Assembly (NCBI GenBank): GCA_014379075.1
Contig: JACMMN010000223.1
Location: 1 to 5,136 of the forward strand
Reading direction: 5' to 3'
DNA length: 5,136 nucleotides
Source: Pyrinomonadaceae bacterium
GTDB taxonomy: Bacteria > Acidobacteriota > Blastocatellia > Pyrinomonadales > Pyrinomonadaceae
The notes under the pieces are model-generated. The model made no database searches and was not told the DNA's origin. It worked only from the letters and a program-made list of their open reading frames with translations. Every line of letters begins with the position of its first letter. Positions within the stretch are counted from its first letter, which is position 1. Positions 4,550-5,136 of the stretch are shown one piece after another. The translations under genes were made by a program, and so were the position numbers.

Positions 4550-5136
4550 TCACAACTGGTTCTTTAACAAAGTATAGATCGATTCAAACATTTTTCGTTG
4601 GCGAAAAGCTCCGTTTACAGCGTCTGCTTCGAGACAAATATAGGGAATCGCATTTTGTGCGGAGAATACCGACAGCGAGCCATCATCGACGCTGCATCTC
4701 GTTGAATGGAGCTCAGCGGCCGGTTTCTGGACGACGACGTTGAAACCTTTCTCGGCGAAAAAACCGACACTCGATATGGTCGAAACGAAAATAAAATTGT
4801 CCGGGTCGTCTTCAAGGTTCGAAAGATATGCCCCGTCGGCCTGATCGTGGAAACTGCCGTGTGATGCGCCCGACAATTTAACAAATGCAGAGGCTGTAAG
4901 ATCACCGGCCTTTGCGTGGGCCGCTTTGCCGCTTACGTCGGTGTTGTTATGAACGGCGACCAGAAACCGTTCGCCGCCGCGAAGCGTTCTTCCGTCCGGC
5001 GCAAGGATCATAGCCAGAAGCTGGCCGGCAAACGCCTTTACCGCCGCGCTGATTTCCAGGGAAGTCCCGCAGTTTCGACCGTTTTCGGTGAAGATGCGGT
5101 TCGGATCGACACTGAATGTTTTCCCGTTCTGCACGA
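4550..5136 (-). CDS. C-terminal part of a conserved protein with DPNRIFT and HNNTD motifs
   Basis: The frame is open to the right edge of the window. A GTG at 5134-5132 could be a start, but it lies only two bases from the edge and the protein probably begins outside. About 194 residues are visible. Motif-like stretches are DPNRIFT (10-16), FLVAVHNNTD (57-66), FHDQADGAYL (95-104), DDPDNFIFVST (109-119), FNVVVQ (131-136) and DDGSLSVFSAQNAIPY (150-165), numbered from that GTG. The alternation of β-strand-like segments with conserved His, Asn, Asp and Glu suggests a hydrolase fold. The V-A-V-H-N-N motif recalls zinc amidohydrolases or peptidases acting on cell-wall or peptide bonds, but I cannot assign the family with confidence. 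It ends with a TGA 67 bp before the DinB-type gene on the same strand and may share its transcript. Confidence 0.75.
   Translation of the reverse strand, partial: VQNGKTFSVDPNRIFTENGRNCGTSLEISAAVKAFAGQLLAMILAPDGRTLRGGERFLVAVHNNTDVSGKAAHAKAGDLTASAFVKLSGASHGSFHDQADGAYLSNLEDDPDNFIFVSTISSVGFFAEKGFNVVVQKPAAELHSTRCSVDDGSLSVFSAQNAIPYICLEADAVNGAFRQRKMFESIYTLLKNQL

Noticed and set aside
4526..4552. TGATC-N8-GATCA inverted repeat before the DinB-type gene as terminator or operator
   Set aside because: The five-base arms are built of common GATC words and no T-tract or paired motif supports a function.

Overview
This is a bacterial chromosomal window with a moderate GC content of roughly half. It has short intergenic gaps, ordinary σ70-like promoter elements and no rRNA, tRNA, IS element or CRISPR array. 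The taxon cannot be fixed from the sequence. The style of the proteins and the TPR/S24-like and CI-like regulators remind me of Acidobacteriota (Blastocatellia-type), but this is an impression with low confidence.

Left part (1-2546). The 3' end of an unrecognised coiled-coil protein gene (+) converges on a 490-residue TPR protein gene (-). The last ~100 residues of the TPR protein look like a LexA/S24 peptidase-fold domain in which the catalytic Ser and Lys positions are replaced. Divergent from it, across an 81-bp gap with overlapping promoters, is a gene for a 78-residue secreted peptide. This peptide has three GDMGSGG repeats, a possible disulfide loop and an amphipathic C-terminus. Converging on the peptide gene is a gene for a stand-alone CI-type helix-turn-helix regulator (-). 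A TPR sensor-like protein, a small exported peptide and a DNA-binding protein side by side suggest a peptide-sensing regulatory module of RRNPP-like logic. That link is inference.

Middle (2547-2808). This 262-bp non-coding gap holds the candidate promoter and operator of the regulator gene. It also holds two tandem copies of a ~75-bp element. Each copy has two hairpins with conserved loops and paired substitutions in the stems, so it looks like a structured RNA or REP-like extragenic element. The second copy ends in a possible terminator on the + strand.

Right part (2809-5136). Three minus-strand genes run in one direction: the C-terminal part of a conserved unrecognised protein with an HNNTD motif, a DinB-superfamily protein, and an HI0933/BaiN-family FAD oxidoreductase. 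The last two abut with no gap and are probably co-transcribed. This part looks like ordinary housekeeping or accessory metabolism with no evident link to the left module.
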